From NCBI RefSeq assembly GCF_000621165.1, contig NZ_JHZA01000008.1:124001-188000 (forward strand): a DNA stretch of 64,000 nt. The letters run 5' to 3'. Positions 1 to 12,638 of the stretch are shown here, piece by piece. Source of the stretch: Enterovibrio calviensis DSM 14347. Lineage in GTDB: Bacteria > Pseudomonadota > Gammaproteobacteria > Enterobacterales > Vibrionaceae. The translations under genes were made by a program, and so were the position numbers. Position 1 is the stretch's first letter. Each line of letters starts with the position of its first letter. Below the pieces are notes generated by a model. It saw nothing but the letters and a program-made list of their open reading frames with translations. It searched no databases and was not told where the DNA came from.

Positions 1-16
1 GCAGATTGGCAAAAGC

Positions 17-790
17 ATGTCCAGCACAAAAGAAACGCGAAGAGAACAGTATCGCTCACAGATAAACAGTCTGCGTTCGCTGCTGTGGATGGTTCACGAA
101 CACAATACTCGTTATGTTCGTTGCCCTCAGTCTCCGCAAGCGTCTAAAGCTCGTGATGAAATCCGTGAGTTTTGTGAAGAAATGCAAACATCATGCAGCA
201 ATGCTCAACGCCCCCTCTTTCGCGTGCTAACCGCACGTATGGAGCAAGCCCTATCAGCACTGCCTAATCAGACTAAACCAAGCTGGTACGCCATTCATCA
301 CAGAACTTCTGATCACCTTATATATATCATTGATGAAATCGCACGCTCATACATTGCCGAAAGCAAGCACGATGCGATGTACGAAGAATACCAAGCATTT
401 TGGCAAACATGGATTGATACCAAAGAATCCCAATTACGTTTTGAGCAAGCCACCACACGCTTGATTGAAGGCAAAATGGCCTCTTGGCAGTCAGTGAGTC
501 TGCAAAGCCGAATTTTACAGAAGCGTATGCATCAATTGTCTTTAATTGCGAGTTCTGAAGTGTCTTTAGCATTTGACCGCATAGACAATCGATTTGACTC
601 GATTGTTCAGTCGAAAGAGGGAGAGGTGCCCCCATCAACGTTGATTAAAATCAGCCAAGACTTGAGTGTTATCCTCCTTCATCTCTTTGATCAGGAGCTG
701 ACAATACGCACTGATGATGCTTTGGTGGAAAAGCTCCACAAAGCAAAGAGCACGCTTCATGCTCTGCCTAGCCCTCGTCAAACCGCATAG
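17..790 (+). CDS. Hypothetical helical protein, function unknown
   Basis: I do not recognise a family for this 257-residue protein. It is rich in charged residues, Gln and Leu, and looks almost wholly alpha-helical. I see no signal peptide, membrane segment or catalytic motif. The ATG at 17 is the first in frame, but the frame stays open to the window edge and no clear ribosome binding site precedes it, so the true start could lie upstream. It ends at a palindromic terminator shared with the chemoreceptor gene on the other strand. Codon use looks like that of its neighbours, so it is probably a real gene. A cytoplasmic sensory or scaffolding role is only a guess. Confidence 0.6.
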   Translation: MSSTKETRREQYRSQINSLRSLLWMVHEHNTRYVRCPQSPQASKARDEIREFCEEMQTSCSNAQRPLFRVLTARMEQALSALPNQTKPSWYAIHHRTSDHLIYIIDEIARSYIAESKHDAMYEEYQAFWQTWIDTKESQLRFEQATTRLIEGKMASWQSVSLQSRILQKRMHQLSLIASSEVSLAFDRIDNRFDSIVQSKEGEVPPSTLIKISQDLSVILLHLFDQELTIRTDDALVEKLHKAKSTLHALPSPRQTA

Positions 791-825
791 TATTGATGAG
801 TTATTACGATTGAACAATAACTTGA

Positions 826-861
826 AATGAAAGAGGCCAGCATATGCTGGCCTCTTTCATT
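826..861. terminator. Bidirectional terminator between convergent genes
   Basis: This is a perfect 36-bp palindrome with arms built on AAATGAAAGAGGCCAGCAT and its complement. It lies between the stop of the hypothetical gene and the stop of the chemoreceptor gene. The arms end in CTCTTTCATT rather than a long T run, so termination strength is uncertain. Confidence 0.65.
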
Positions 862-875
862 GCGTGATTATGTCA

Positions 876-2438
876 TCAACTAATTCGACGGAACTGCATC
901 ACCAAACGTTTCTGTTCCGCCAGTGCTTGGAACAGACGCTCAGCCTCTTCAACAGATTCTCTCGATATCGAAATGGTATGTTGAGACAGTTCAGACACAG
1001 ACTGAATGTTGCCGTTCATCTCATTGGACACCGCAGCTTGCTCTTGAACCGCCGTCGCGATTTGATGGTTTCTATCATTGATGTCCGTGACTAATTCTTG
1101 TGAACGTCGCAAAACGTCACCCGCCTGTTCGGCACTTATCACACACTCTTCCGATAGCGTCGTACCACGAGACATCGCATCAACCGCTTGCTGTGTGCCG
1201 TTTTGGATTTTTGATATCACATCTTGAATTTCAGACGTTGATTCTTGCGTACGCTGTGCCAATGCACGAACTTCATCAGCAACCACCGCAAAGCCGCGAC
1301 CTTGCTCACCTGCACGCGCTGCTTCAATCGCGGCATTCAACGCGAGCAAGTTGGTTTGCTCAGCAATGCCCTGAATAACATCAGACACCGCACCGATACG
1401 CTTACCGTGCTCTTCAAGCTCTGAAATGACACTGGACGCAGAATTTAGTTGCTTAGCAAGATGCTGAATGGCATCAACTGTTTTACCCACGGTCTCCATA
1501 CCCGCTAATGTCGCATCCTGCGCTTCTAGTGCAGCATCAGAGGCGCTCTGAGTATTGCCAGACATGTCATTCGCCGTGGCAGACATTTCATTAATAGCAG
1601 CAGCAATTTGATCCGTTTCTGCATTCTGTCTATCAAGGTTGTTTGCCGTTCTTTCACCGTTTTCTTTGGCGGTACTTGCTGCATTGAGCACTTGGTCACT
1701 GCCATCCATGATTCGACCAACGATCGCATTAAGCTCGGCGGAGCGCATTTTCAATGCAAGCTCGATCTCAGAAATATCATCAATCGCGCCATTGTATAAA
1801 TACTCCATGAGCGGATTGTCATAGGCATCTTTGGCCAAAGAGGTCACGGCTTCCAGGCGGCGTGTCAGCATGAAAATCGCAACCACAGACACAACCAGTT
1901 GGACAGCGACGGATGCTGCAAACCCAGCAAAGAAACCGGCTGCACCAGCCAGAATGGCGCCGAGTACAAACCATACCAATGCGCGCTGCCACAAGCGAGT
2001 ACGGGGCATTTTCAATGCCGAAGGCGTTTTGCCTGCCAACAATTGTGGGTAAACTTTTTCAGCTCGCTCGACACTTTTTCTGTCCGGAACCATTCGAACC
2101 GACTGGTATTCAACGATCTCGCCGTTTTTCTTGATCGGCGACGCGAACGCATTGACCCAATAGTGGTCGCCGTTTTTCGCACGGTTTTTTACAAGTCCCA
2201 TCCAAGAGCGACCACTTTTGATGTAGTCCCACATATTTTGGAAAGCCGCTGGCGGCATGCTTGGATGGCGAACCGTGTTATGCGGTTGCCCAACAAGTTC
2301 CTCTTGGGAATAGCCTGCAACCTCACAAAACTCTTTACTTACATACTTAATAATACCGCGAGTGTCAGTGGTGGAGAGCAGGTTGTAATCAATAGGGAAA
2401 CGTACTTCCTTTTCTGTCACTGGATTGTTGATTCGCAT
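876..2438 (-). CDS. aer: Aer-type PAS methyl-accepting chemoreceptor
   Basis: A 520-residue energy or redox taxis receptor. Residues about 15-110 form a PAS domain with Aer-like features (EFCEVAGYS, the [10 protein letters not shown] loop), which in Aer binds FAD and senses redox state. Residues about 150-195 are two hydrophobic helices joined by a very short turn, so there is no periplasmic ligand domain and the PAS domain is cytoplasmic. The rest is a coiled-coil signalling domain with the conserved hairpin tip [18 protein letters not shown], which contacts CheA and CheW. Start: ATG at 2438 with AAAGG about ten bases upstream. It is monocistronic between two terminators. Vibrios have many such receptors, so aer names a class rather than proven orthology. 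Confidence 0.9.
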   Translation of the reverse strand: MRINNPVTEKEVRFPIDYNLLSTTDTRGIIKYVSKEFCEVAGYSQEELVGQPHNTVRHPSMPPAAFQNMWDYIKSGRSWMGLVKNRAKNGDHYWVNAFASPIKKNGEIVEYQSVRMVPDRKSVERAEKVYPQLLAGKTPSALKMPRTRLWQRALVWFVLGAILAGAAGFFAGFAASVAVQLVVSVVAIFMLTRRLEAVTSLAKDAYDNPLMEYLYNGAIDDISEIELALKMRSAELNAIVGRIMDGSDQVLNAASTAKENGERTANNLDRQNAETDQIAAAINEMSATANDMSGNTQSASDAALEAQDATLAGMETVGKTVDAIQHLAKQLNSASSVISELEEHGKRIGAVSDVIQGIAEQTNLLALNAAIEAARAGEQGRGFAVVADEVRALAQRTQESTSEIQDVISKIQNGTQQAVDAMSRGTTLSEECVISAEQAGDVLRRSQELVTDINDRNHQIATAVQEQAAVSNEMNGNIQSVSELSQHTISISRESVEEAERLFQALAEQKRLVMQFRRIS

Positions 2439-2671
2439 ACAACACTACCTTTCAGTTATTGAGACATTTACCTAATAAGTAATATTAGTCGATTAATTAA
2501 GAATGGAATGAGAAGGTTGTGATTAATTAGTCACTTACGTGAAGAGTGGAGATAAATAGTAATATTTTCAATATCTTAATGGCAGTACGAACTGGAGTTT
2601 CTAAAACTGAGGTATAGATTCAGTACACAATTGATTAAGGTGACAGTAAGGTAATGCAGAATTCGATATAT

Positions 2672-2704
2672 AAAAAAACCGACACTCAGTGTCGGTTTTT
2701 TTAT
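2672..2704 (-). terminator. serS terminator
   Basis: Stem ACCGACAC/GTGTCGGT with a TCAG loop and A/T runs on both sides. On the minus strand the U tract follows the stem directly after serS. The remaining 2439-2671 upstream of the chemoreceptor is AT-rich and probably holds its promoter; I see no gene there. Confidence 0.85.
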
Positions 2705-2757
2705 CTTTATATGCTCAACCAAATGACTAGTTGAATATACATGCCATTCGCTTGGAA

Positions 2758-4065
<1,308 letters not shown>

Positions 4066-4214
4066 CTAACAGTGCCTGAAAAAGAGTTAACGCTGCCACG
4101 CACTAATATGACAACGCCAATATAAAAGGATCTTGCCCCAGTCTTTAGCGACATTTCATTCGGAAATAGTGGGGTCTTAAGGGCTTAAACAATACCCAAA
4201 ATACCCTCTTTTTC

Positions 4215-5549
4215 CTAGCGTTTTTGGGGGCTATTTGCGTCTAATTGGTCAAGAAATGCCAACTTCTCAGCGATTTTAATTTCAAGCCCACGATTTACGG
4301 GTTCGTAGTATCGTGTGCCTTTCATTTCTTGAGGGAAATAGCTCTCCCCAGCGGCATACGCATTTGGCTCATCGTGGGCATAACGATAACCATCACCATA
4401 ACCCAGATCTTTCATCAGACTTGTTGGCGCATTTCGCAGATGATTGGGGACGTCAAAATCAGGATGCATTTTCGCATCGCGAAGTGCTTGCTTCCACGCA
4501 GTATACACAGCATTACTTTTTGGCGCACAAGCCAGATAAACCGTGGCCTGTGCAATCGCTCGCTCACCTTCTGATGGCCCAACTCGCGTGAAACAATCCC
4601 ACGCACTGATCGCAACCTGCATCGCTCTCGGATCCGCATTACCTACATCTTCGGAGGCGATAGCAAGTAGTCGCCTTGCGACATACAAAGGATCGCCTCC
4701 CGCGGTAATAATACGGGCATACCAATACAATGCAGCGTCAGGATCTGAACCACGAACCGATTTGTGAAACGCCGAGATCAAGTCGTACCATAGGTCGCCC
4801 TTGTTATCGAATCGTGCAATCTTCTCTCCTGCCACTTCGGCCAGAAGTTCTAGAGTAATGCGCTTATCGCCGTTATCGTCCGCTTCGACCATGTCTGAAA
4901 GCATTTCGAGATAATTGAGCGTCATCCTTGCATCACCCGAGGTGAAGTTCGCAAGGTGCTCTTTAACATCCTCAGGGAATACGAGATCATCGCCGCCCAA
5001 ACCTCGGGTTTTGTCCGTCAACGCCTGTTCAATCACCTCAAGAATGTCTTCTCTGTCGAGTGATTTAAGCTTGTAAACACGCGCTCGTGACAACAGTGCA
5101 TTGTTGAGTTCAAACGAAGGGTTTTCCGTTGTCGCACCAATAAACGTCACAGTGCCGTCTTCAATATGGGGTAGAAACGCATCTTGTTGGCTTTTGTTAA
5201 ACCGATGGACTTCGTCAACAAACAGAATGGTTCTTCGTCCCACCAATTTGTTTTCGCGCGCTTTATCTATGGCGATACGAATATCTTTCACGCCAGACGT
5301 TACTGCCGACACACGCTCAATTTCGGCATCGGCATAGCCCGCCGCCACTTCTGCCAGCGTTGTTTTGCCTGTGCCCGGTGGCCCCCACAAAATCATGGAG
5401 TGCAGTTGCCCACTTTCCAATGCGCGACGCAGGGGTTTCCCTTCGCTCAAAAGGTGTTTTTGACCAATGTATTCGGAAAGATTCGTCGGACGCATGCGTG
5501 CAGCAAGAGGGCGAAAATCGTCCGCAAATTCCAGACTGAAATTACTCAC
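4215..5549 (-). CDS. rarA: Replication-associated recombination protein A (AAA+ ATPase)
   Basis: RarA (MgsA) is a clamp-loader-like AAA+ ATPase that acts at stalled replication forks. Visible motifs are Walker A GPPGTGKT, Walker [10 protein letters not shown], sensor-1 region [12 protein letters not shown] and the C-terminal tetramerisation part ([22 protein letters not shown]). I choose the GTG at 5549 (protein begins VSNFSLEF), because E. coli RarA begins MSNLSLDF. A longer frame from 5576 adds nine residues without family support. The product is then 444 residues against 447 in E. coli. It is the last of the lolA-rarA pair downstream of ftsK, a conserved order. Confidence 0.97.
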   Translation of the reverse strand: MSNFSLEFADDFRPLAARMRPTNLSEYIGQKHLLSEGKPLRRALESGQLHSMILWGPPGTGKTTLAEVAAGYADAEIERVSAVTSGVKDIRIAIDKARENKLVGRRTILFVDEVHRFNKSQQDAFLPHIEDGTVTFIGATTENPSFELNNALLSRARVYKLKSLDREDILEVIEQALTDKTRGLGGDDLVFPEDVKEHLANFTSGDARMTLNYLEMLSDMVEADDNGDKRITLELLAEVAGEKIARFDNKGDLWYDLISAFHKSVRGSDPDAALYWYARIITAGGDPLYVARRLLAIASEDVGNADPRAMQVAISAWDCFTRVGPSEGERAIAQATVYLACAPKSNAVYTAWKQALRDAKMHPDFDVPNHLRNAPTSLMKDLGYGDGYRYAHDEPNAYAAGESYFPQEMKGTRYYEPVNRGLEIKIAEKLAFLDQLDANSPQKR

Positions 5550-5668
5550 AAGCAGGACTCTCGGTTTGGGGGGCAAGGTGTTAACTTAGCATGACTAAGT
5601 CAAACACCTCGCATGATAGTGATATTTAGCGAGGGCAAAAGCTCGCTCATTGGTAGGCGTTTATTTTT

Positions 5669-6268
5669 TTATTGGCGCTGGTCGTCCAACTCGACACCGT
5701 CAGGAACGGTGAAACGGAAGAGCGAATCACTTGGTAATACATTCTTAACGTTCTCTAAGGCAAAACGGCTGGTTTGTCCGTCTTGCTCAACCACAGCAAA
5801 TTGTGAAATTCGTCCATCTGGTTGAACATCAACAACAAACTCACCCAAGTTTCCAGTTTGCTTTGGTGACAGAACAAAAGTGTTCCCATCTTGCTTGACG
5901 TTGTAGTTGCCCCAGTCTTTCGGATCATTGCGCGTCAGCAACACAAACGGGGTTTGTGACGTCGCGTCTTCTAACCACATAGCCGTCACTTGTTCAATAA
6001 ACGGGCTGTAATACCATAAGGTTTTACCGTCTGATACCAGAACATTTTCATCTGGCATCACGGTTTCCCAATTGAAAAGATTGGGACGCTTCATGGCTAG
6101 CGTACCTTCACCTTCGCTAATGACCTCGCCATCAGGGCTGGTGACAATTTGTTCAAAGTTCGCAGTGAAGCTGTTTAGTTTTGCCAAACGGGTATTCAGT
6201 TCTTGTTGCGGTGTTGCAAATACTGCTGGTGCCACCAGCAGCAAAGACATCAACATCATCTTTTTCAT
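5669..6268 (-). CDS. lolA: Outer-membrane lipoprotein carrier protein LolA
   Basis: Periplasmic chaperone that takes lipoproteins from LolCDE at the inner membrane to LolB at the outer membrane. The 199-residue precursor starts with a typical signal peptide (MKKMMLMSLLLVAPAVFA) with likely cleavage before TPQQEL. The mature part shows the LolA fold pattern (LNSFTANFEQIV, LFNWETVMPDENVLVSDGKTLWYY). It begins only 13 bp after the ftsK stop, so it is probably co-transcribed with ftsK, as in E. coli. Confidence 0.97.
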   Translation of the reverse strand: MKKMMLMSLLLVAPAVFATPQQELNTRLAKLNSFTANFEQIVTSPDGEVISEGEGTLAMKRPNLFNWETVMPDENVLVSDGKTLWYYSPFIEQVTAMWLEDATSQTPFVLLTRNDPKDWGNYNVKQDGNTFVLSPKQTGNLGEFVVDVQPDGRISQFAVVEQDGQTSRFALENVKNVLPSDSLFRFTVPDGVELDDQRQ

Positions 6269-6281
6269 TTATGGTTTCCGA

Positions 6282-9134
6282 TTAATCTCTTGGCGGTGGT
6301 GGCGGAGCCAACACCTCACGATTTGAGTTATGACCCGGTGCGCTAACAATGCCTTGAACTTCCAACTGTTCGACAATGCGTGCCGCTCGGTTGTAGCCAA
6401 TCTTAAAACGACGCTGCACACCAGAGACTGACGCTCTGCGAGACTCAGTCACAAATTCAACCACCTGATCAAACAGCTGATCAAGTTCTTCTCCATCACC
6501 CGCGCTGGCCGCTTCCCCGGGTAATAACCCTTCAGAGCCTTGATCACCATTGGTAATGTCGGTGATGTACTGCGGTTTCCCGCGCGCTTTCCAGTTACTT
6601 ACAACGCGGTGTACTTCGTCATCATTCACAAACGCGCCATGCACGCGTGCAGGGTGATTCGAACCGTTTGGCATAAATAACATGTCACCCATGCCTAGCA
6701 GGGATTCAGCGCCGCCTTGGTCCAAAATGGTGCGTGAATCGGTTTTGGTGGAAACCGTAAACGCCATGCGTGTTGGAATATTCGCTTTAATCAAACCAGT
6801 AATCACATCCACTGATGGGCGCTGCGTAGCGAGCACTAGGTGAATACCCGCCGCTCGCGCTTTTTGCGCCAAACGAGCAATGAGTTCTTCCACTTTTTTG
6901 CCTACCACCATCATCAAATCGGCGAATTCATCAACGATGACGACGATATAAGGCAGTTTTTCCAACGATGGTGCGGTTTCATCCATGCTGTCCCCTGGGC
7001 TCCAAAGTGGATCAGGAATAGGATGATTAGCATCGGCAGCTTCTTTGACTTTGTCATTAAAGCCCGCAATGTTTCTGACACCGAGCATGGACATAAGTTT
7101 ATAACGACGTTCCATTTCGGCCACACACCAACGCAGCGCATTGCCTGCGTCTTTCATGTCAGTAACCACTTCGGTCAGCAAGTGCGGTATGCCTTCGTAG
7201 ACAGAAAGCTCCAACATTTTCGGGTCGATCATGATAAAGCGAACATCTTCTGGGCCTGCTTTATACAGCATGCTGACAATCATGACGTTAACGCCCACCG
7301 ACTTACCCGAACCTGTGGTACCTGCAACCAGCATGTGCGGGGCTTTCGCCAAATCGGTCACAATGGCTTCGCCAGCAATGTCTTTACCCAACACCACAGA
7401 AAGTGGCGATTTTGAACTTTGGAAGCGTTCACTCGCTACCACGTCAGACATAAACACGGTTTCACGGCTGTTATTTGGGAGCTCAAGGCCAATGTAGGGT
7501 TTACCTGGGATAACATCGACAACTCGCACCGCACTTGTTGATAGCGAGCGAGCAATGTCTTTTGAAAGCCCCATAATGCGGCTTACCTTCACGCCAGGTG
7601 CTAATTCAAGCTCAAATCGCGTGATCACAGGCCCAGGGAAAATCCCCTTCACCGTGACTTTGATTTTGTATTCTTCCAAGCGTGTTTCAATTAACTGCGC
7701 TTGGTATTGAAGTTCTTCGTCTGTTGCGCGCGTGGCGGTATTACGCGGTGGATCCAACAAATCTAACGTCGGCAACGGTTCTGCAGGTTTTGGTAAGTTT
7801 GGTTCGTCTTTCACTAAGAAAGGATGCAATGCCCCCGCCGCATTTTTCTGAGCTTCGCGGATAGTTTCCATGAATGGGTCATCATCATCGGGAATCACAG
7901 ATGTTGCTTGAGCACGGTCAAGCTCTGACAAACCGTCTGTATTGCCAATGGCAATATCATGTCTCGGCTCATCATCCAGCTCGTGGTTATCTACATCAAA
8001 AGCAGTGTCGCTCTCGTGGGCAATTTCTCTTTCATCGATATCAAAAGGAGGTGCGTCGTCCACTGGCTCAACAGGCTCATTCACTGCTGGCGTGTCCATC
8101 ATTAGCACATCGTCATGCTCGATGTTTGCCTCCCTGCCCTCTTCAAAATAGGCAGGTACGTCATCAATAATGTCAGAGACATTTTCAATGGGCAGATCAT
8201 TGTCAATGGGAATGAATTCAGGTTCAGGTGCAATGTCCTGCCCCGTTCCAAAGTCAGTGTTTAGAACAGGTTCTTTACGCTCAACAATGACAGGGGCTGG
8301 CGTATGTATTACCGGTTTATCAGCGCGGGCGTTGCTACCTGCTCTCTCATCTACACGCTGAACCTTGCTCAGTGCCGCGATGTCCGTCAACTCGAGATCG
8401 TCAGCATCACCATGAGAAGATGACGAGAATAAGGGATCGGTCAGGTCTATGTCAGCGTTATCTGCATCCGACGTATCAACCGTCGCACCCAAGGTTTGAG
8501 GCTTGTCACCACGTGCTCGATTCACAATCCAAGTGATGGCCGATAGGGTTTTCTCACCCAGCGTATCGACAATCGTTAACCATGAAATGCCCGTAAACAG
8601 CGTAAAACCCGCCGCCCACAGAAACATCAGTACCAACGTGGTACCCAGCACATTAAACAACGGCAAGGAAAGCGCAGTAAGCACATCACCAACCACACCG
8701 CCTGAAGAGAAGTACCAGAAATCATCAAAGTTCAGGTCTGCCAAACCGCTACTGGTGAGCAGCAGTAAAACGACACCCAGAATTTTGGTTGCAAGAATAG
8801 TGTAATTGAGAGGCTCGCTTTCACCTCTGCGACGAAACACGACCCATCCTGCCAATAAAAGCAAAAATGGCATCGGGTAAGCCAATGTGCCAAGTGCAAA
8901 AAAGAAGGTATCCGCGACCCAAGCTCCTGCGCTGCCTGCTGCATTTTGCACAGGACCATCCCAAGCGGTTTGTGACCATGACGGATCGGAAGAATCGTAG
9001 CTAAGAAGGGAAACTAGCATGAACACAGCAGACAACAACGCAAGAATCAATGCGCTCTCTTTCAAACGTTGTTTTCCATTTAAACGACGTGAGGTGTCTG
9101 TCTGTTTCTGCTCCTGACGCAAGAAGAACTCCAT
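6282..9134 (-). CDS. ftsK: DNA translocase FtsK
   Basis: Septal DNA pump that clears chromosome dimers and activates XerCD at dif. Residues 1-200 carry four membrane helices. They are followed by a low-complexity acidic linker of roughly 250 residues, rich in Asp, Glu and Pro. The RecA-like motor has Walker A GTTGSGKS near residue 602 and Walker [14 protein letters not shown]. The C-terminal gamma winged helix ([21 protein letters not shown]) reads KOPS sites. The linker is much shorter than in E. coli (1329 residues in total there), which is common in vibrios. Start: ATG at 9134 preceded by AGGTGATA; a GTG at 9140 in the same frame is the alternative. Confidence 0.97.
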   Translation of the reverse strand: MEFFLRQEQKQTDTSRRLNGKQRLKESALILALLSAVFMLVSLLSYDSSDPSWSQTAWDGPVQNAAGSAGAWVADTFFFALGTLAYPMPFLLLLAGWVVFRRRGESEPLNYTILATKILGVVLLLLTSSGLADLNFDDFWYFSSGGVVGDVLTALSLPLFNVLGTTLVLMFLWAAGFTLFTGISWLTIVDTLGEKTLSAITWIVNRARGDKPQTLGATVDTSDADNADIDLTDPLFSSSSHGDADDLELTDIAALSKVQRVDERAGSNARADKPVIHTPAPVIVERKEPVLNTDFGTGQDIAPEPEFIPIDNDLPIENVSDIIDDVPAYFEEGREANIEHDDVLMMDTPAVNEPVEPVDDAPPFDIDEREIAHESDTAFDVDNHELDDEPRHDIAIGNTDGLSELDRAQATSVIPDDDDPFMETIREAQKNAAGALHPFLVKDEPNLPKPAEPLPTLDLLDPPRNTATRATDEELQYQAQLIETRLEEYKIKVTVKGIFPGPVITRFELELAPGVKVSRIMGLSKDIARSLSTSAVRVVDVIPGKPYIGLELPNNSRETVFMSDVVASERFQSSKSPLSVVLGKDIAGEAIVTDLAKAPHMLVAGTTGSGKSVGVNVMIVSMLYKAGPEDVRFIMIDPKMLELSVYEGIPHLLTEVVTDMKDAGNALRWCVAEMERRYKLMSMLGVRNIAGFNDKVKEAADANHPIPDPLWSPGDSMDETAPSLEKLPYIVVIVDEFADLMMVVGKKVEELIARLAQKARAAGIHLVLATQRPSVDVITGLIKANIPTRMAFTVSTKTDSRTILDQGGAESLLGMGDMLFMPNGSNHPARVHGAFVNDDEVHRVVSNWKARGKPQYITDITNGDQGSEGLLPGEAASAGDGEELDQLFDQVVEFVTESRRASVSGVQRRFKIGYNRAARIVEQLEVQGIVSAPGHNSNREVLAPPPPPRD

Positions 9135-9183
9135 TATCACCTATCTTTCAAAATTTATGCCCCAAGAATGAGCGTTATGGCTT

Positions 9184-9467
9184 TATACCCAACCAACCTG
9201 AAGATGCTCGATTTCAGAGGCCATCAGTGCGTTCAGTTCAAGGCAAATTCTTGTAGGAATAGTCATTCTATTTCACAGGAATTTAACGATGAAGTGGACC
9301 ACTGAAGGCCTCCCTTCGGGCGAGTTTACTGACGCCATGCTCGGTGTTATCCCTTTTTGACGGAGATCACCTTTTTTTTTGGAGCTCACTACATCGGCAA
9401 AGGGACGCCTTAATCATAACGTCAGTCAAGCTCGCTGAATCCTGCATCTTCAGGTTGTTTGGGTATT
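9184..9467. repeat. MITE-like element with 24-bp terminal inverted repeats
   Basis: A 284-bp block bounded by inverted repeats. The left end is TATACCCAACCAACCTGAAG followed by ATGC, and the right end is its complement with 22 of 24 positions matching. The interior has no convincing gene; the short frames through it are not supported. The right end is repeated almost exactly at 27774-27806. Flanking TTTA on both sides (9182-9185 and 9466-9469) could be a target duplication or chance. It lies in the ftsK-lrp intergenic region. I recall similar TATACCCAA-ended repeats from Vibrio genomes, but cannot name the family. Confidence 0.7.
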
Positions 9468-9552
9468 TAATTATTCATTATTTGCCGAAGGCTCGGAGGA
9501 AGAAATGTACGTATTTCCTCTTTCAACGCCCTTTACTTGCAAAAGTGTACAC

Positions 9553-9594
9553 CAAACAAAAAAACAAACCGAGCAGCAAGCTACTCGGTTTGTA
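9553..9594 (-). terminator. lrp terminator
   Basis: On the minus strand, stem AAACCGAGTAG/CTGCTCGGTTT with loop CTTG is followed by GTTTTTTTGTTT. It sits just downstream of lrp. Between it and the repeat element (9468-9552) I see only a weak hairpin (GAGGAA/TTCCTC, 9499-9523) and no gene. Confidence 0.8.
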
Positions 9595-9642
9595 GAATAT
9601 AACACTAATGTAAGCGCTCTTTGTTCGAAGGGTGTGAGCTTT

Positions 9643-10137
9643 TTAACGCGTTTTGATGACCAAATGGTTAGTTTGCTTCACTTCTTCCATGACCACATAA
9701 GTTCGAGTGTCGTTTACGCCTGGTAAACGAAGTAACGTTTCACCCAACAACTTACGGTATGCCGACATGTCCGACACACGGGTCTTCAGCAGGTAGTCGA
9801 AATCACCAGATACGAGGTGACACTCTTGGATGTCTTCGAGCTGTTGAACGGCCTTGTTAAACTGTTCAAACACATCCGGTGCGCCACGATTAAGTGTGAT
9901 TTCAACAAATACCAGCAGTGATGCATCGAGAAACTGAGGGTTCAACAATGCGGTATAACCGCTGATATAGCCTTGTCTCTCTAAACGACGAACACGTTCT
10001 AGACAAGGGGTTGGCGACAGTCCCACGCGCTTAGATAGTTCAACGTTTGAAACGCGACCGTCTTTTTGCAGTTCATTAAGGATATTTCTGTCAATGCGAT
10101 CCAATTCCTTGGAGGGTTTCTTTTTGGCGTCAACCAT
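9643..10137 (-). CDS. lrp: Leucine-responsive regulatory protein
   Basis: Global feast/famine transcription regulator of amino-acid metabolism, 164 residues. The N-terminal helix-turn-helix is clear (DRNILNELQKDGRVSNVELS, then KRVGLSPTPCLERVRRLE). The C-terminal RAM effector domain follows (LVFVEITLNRGAPDVFEQFN, HLVSGDFDYLL). The sequence is close to E. coli Lrp throughout, which marks it as the true Lrp rather than an AsnC-type paralogue. It is divergent from alanine dehydrogenase across a 165-bp AT-rich spacer. This arrangement suggests Lrp controls both promoters, though I did not identify specific Lrp boxes. Confidence 0.98.
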   Translation of the reverse strand: MVDAKKKPSKELDRIDRNILNELQKDGRVSNVELSKRVGLSPTPCLERVRRLERQGYISGYTALLNPQFLDASLLVFVEITLNRGAPDVFEQFNKAVQQLEDIQECHLVSGDFDYLLKTRVSDMSAYRKLLGETLLRLPGVNDTRTYVVMEEVKQTNHLVIKTR

Positions 10138-10302
10138 TTTTTATTCCACCTTATTACTTCCTTGCAATGTAAAATGCCATTTTCGTTAACATAACTTATT
10201 TTTTTAGCATCAAATCCGTCTTTTTGCGAACTATACTAGCTCTAAATACAACAATACTACAAAACAACAGCTAATAACTCTAGATTGAAGAGAGGAATCA
10301 GG

Positions 10303-11418
10303 ATGATCATTGGTGTACCTAAAGAGATAAAGAACCATGAATACCGTGTCGGCATGGTGCCTGCCAGCGTACGCGAGCTCGTTTCCCATGGCCATTCTGT
10401 GCACGTTCAGTCACAGGCGGGAATGGGGATCGGCTTCAGCGATGAAGACTACGTCAACGCTGGGGCTTCTATTCTTCCGAGCGCGGAAGAAGTGTTTGCC
10501 ACTGCTGAAATGATTGTCAAAGTTAAAGAGCCGCAGGCTGTTGAAAGAGCCATGCTTCGCGAAGGGCAGATATTGTTTACCTATTTGCACCTTGCACCAG
10601 ATTTTCCACAGACACAAGACCTTATCAAGAGCAAAGCTGTCTGTATAGCCTATGAAACCGTAACAGATTCTAAAGGTAGATTGCCACTTTTGGCGCCGAT
10701 GTCTGAAGTCGCTGGACGCATGTCTATTCAAGCTGGCGCACAAGCATTGGAGAAATCTCGTGGCGGTGCTGGCATGCTGCTTGGTGGTGTTCCTGGCGTT
10801 GAACCCGCGAAAATTGTGGTCTTAGGCGGCGGCGTCGTTGGCTCAAATGCAGCCCGAATGGCGGTTGGTATGCGCGCTGATGTTTCTATTTTGGATCGCA
10901 ATATTGATACGCTGAGAGCGCTAGATGAAGAGTTTCAGGGCCGTGCAAAAGTCCTCTATTCAACAGAAGAAATTCTTGAAAAACACGTTCTCGCCGCAGA
11001 TTTGGTCATCGGAGCAGTGCTGATCCCTGGTGCAGCAGCACCAAAGTTGGTAAACGCTGGTCACATCAAACGTATGAAACCGGGCGCTGCCGTTGTCGAT
11101 GTCGCTATTGACCAAGGCGGTTGCTTTGAAACCTCACATGCCACCACGCATGCAGAGCCAACTTATATTGTTGATGATGTGGTTCACTACTGTGTCGCCA
11201 ACATGCCAGGCGCAGTGGCGCGCACTTCAACGTTCGCATTAAACAATGCCACCCTTCCTTATATCGTGAAACTGGCAAATATGGGTTACCGCGATGCGTT
11301 GCTCAGTGACGAGGGCTTACTAAAAGGCCTGAACGTGATTGACGGCAAAGTGACAATCAAAGAAGTCGCTGAAGCGTTTGATCTTGACTACCTCGACGCT
11401 CGCTCGGCTATCTCATAA
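10303..11418 (+). CDS. ald: Alanine dehydrogenase
   Basis: NAD-dependent interconversion of L-alanine with pyruvate and ammonia, used mainly for alanine catabolism. The 371-residue protein opens [17 protein letters not shown], the family N-terminal signature. The catalytic Lys lies in VKVKEPQ and the His in YLHLAPD. The nucleotide-binding loop is [17 protein letters not shown] choose ATG 10303, preceded by AGAGGAATCAGG; a frame opening 18 bases upstream lacks support. It is divergent from lrp, a likely regulatory partner, and is followed by its own terminator. Confidence 0.97.
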   Translation: MIIGVPKEIKNHEYRVGMVPASVRELVSHGHSVHVQSQAGMGIGFSDEDYVNAGASILPSAEEVFATAEMIVKVKEPQAVERAMLREGQILFTYLHLAPDFPQTQDLIKSKAVCIAYETVTDSKGRLPLLAPMSEVAGRMSIQAGAQALEKSRGGAGMLLGGVPGVEPAKIVVLGGGVVGSNAARMAVGMRADVSILDRNIDTLRALDEEFQGRAKVLYSTEEILEKHVLAADLVIGAVLIPGAAAPKLVNAGHIKRMKPGAAVVDVAIDQGGCFETSHATTHAEPTYIVDDVVHYCVANMPGAVARTSTFALNNATLPYIVKLANMGYRDALLSDEGLLKGLNVIDGKVTIKEVAEAFDLDYLDARSAIS

Positions 11419-11463
11419 ACCACAATCGAACAAAGCGTAATATGAGATAACATAAATCAATGA

Positions 11464-11489
11464 AGGGCACCGCATGGTGCTCTTTCTTT
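11464..11489 (+). terminator. ald terminator
   Basis: GGGCACC and GGTGCTC arms around a short loop, followed by TTTCTTT, 45 bases after the ald stop. Confidence 0.75.
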
Positions 11490-11523
11490 ACCAACACATT
11501 TTCCCTACAATCTCTCTCATTAG

Positions 11524-12507
<984 letters not shown>

Positions 12508-12524
12508 CAGTCACTCACGTTTTT

Positions 12525-12550
12525 AGGCCCAATGATGGGCCTATATTTTT
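12525..12550 (+). terminator. trxB terminator
   Basis: AGGCCCA/TGGGCCT stem with loop ATGA, then ATATTTTT, between trxB and cydD. Confidence 0.85.
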
Positions 12551-12638
12551 GCCAATTCAGCCTTCCTATCATCCACATTGTCATTATTGCTGTATTGACT
12601 ACTCGAAACACCGTGGAATAAAAAAACCAAGAAGTAAT

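Noticed and set aside
6840..8805. Open frames antisense to ftsK
   Set aside because: They are shadows of the conserved FtsK coding frame with no family similarity or start signals.
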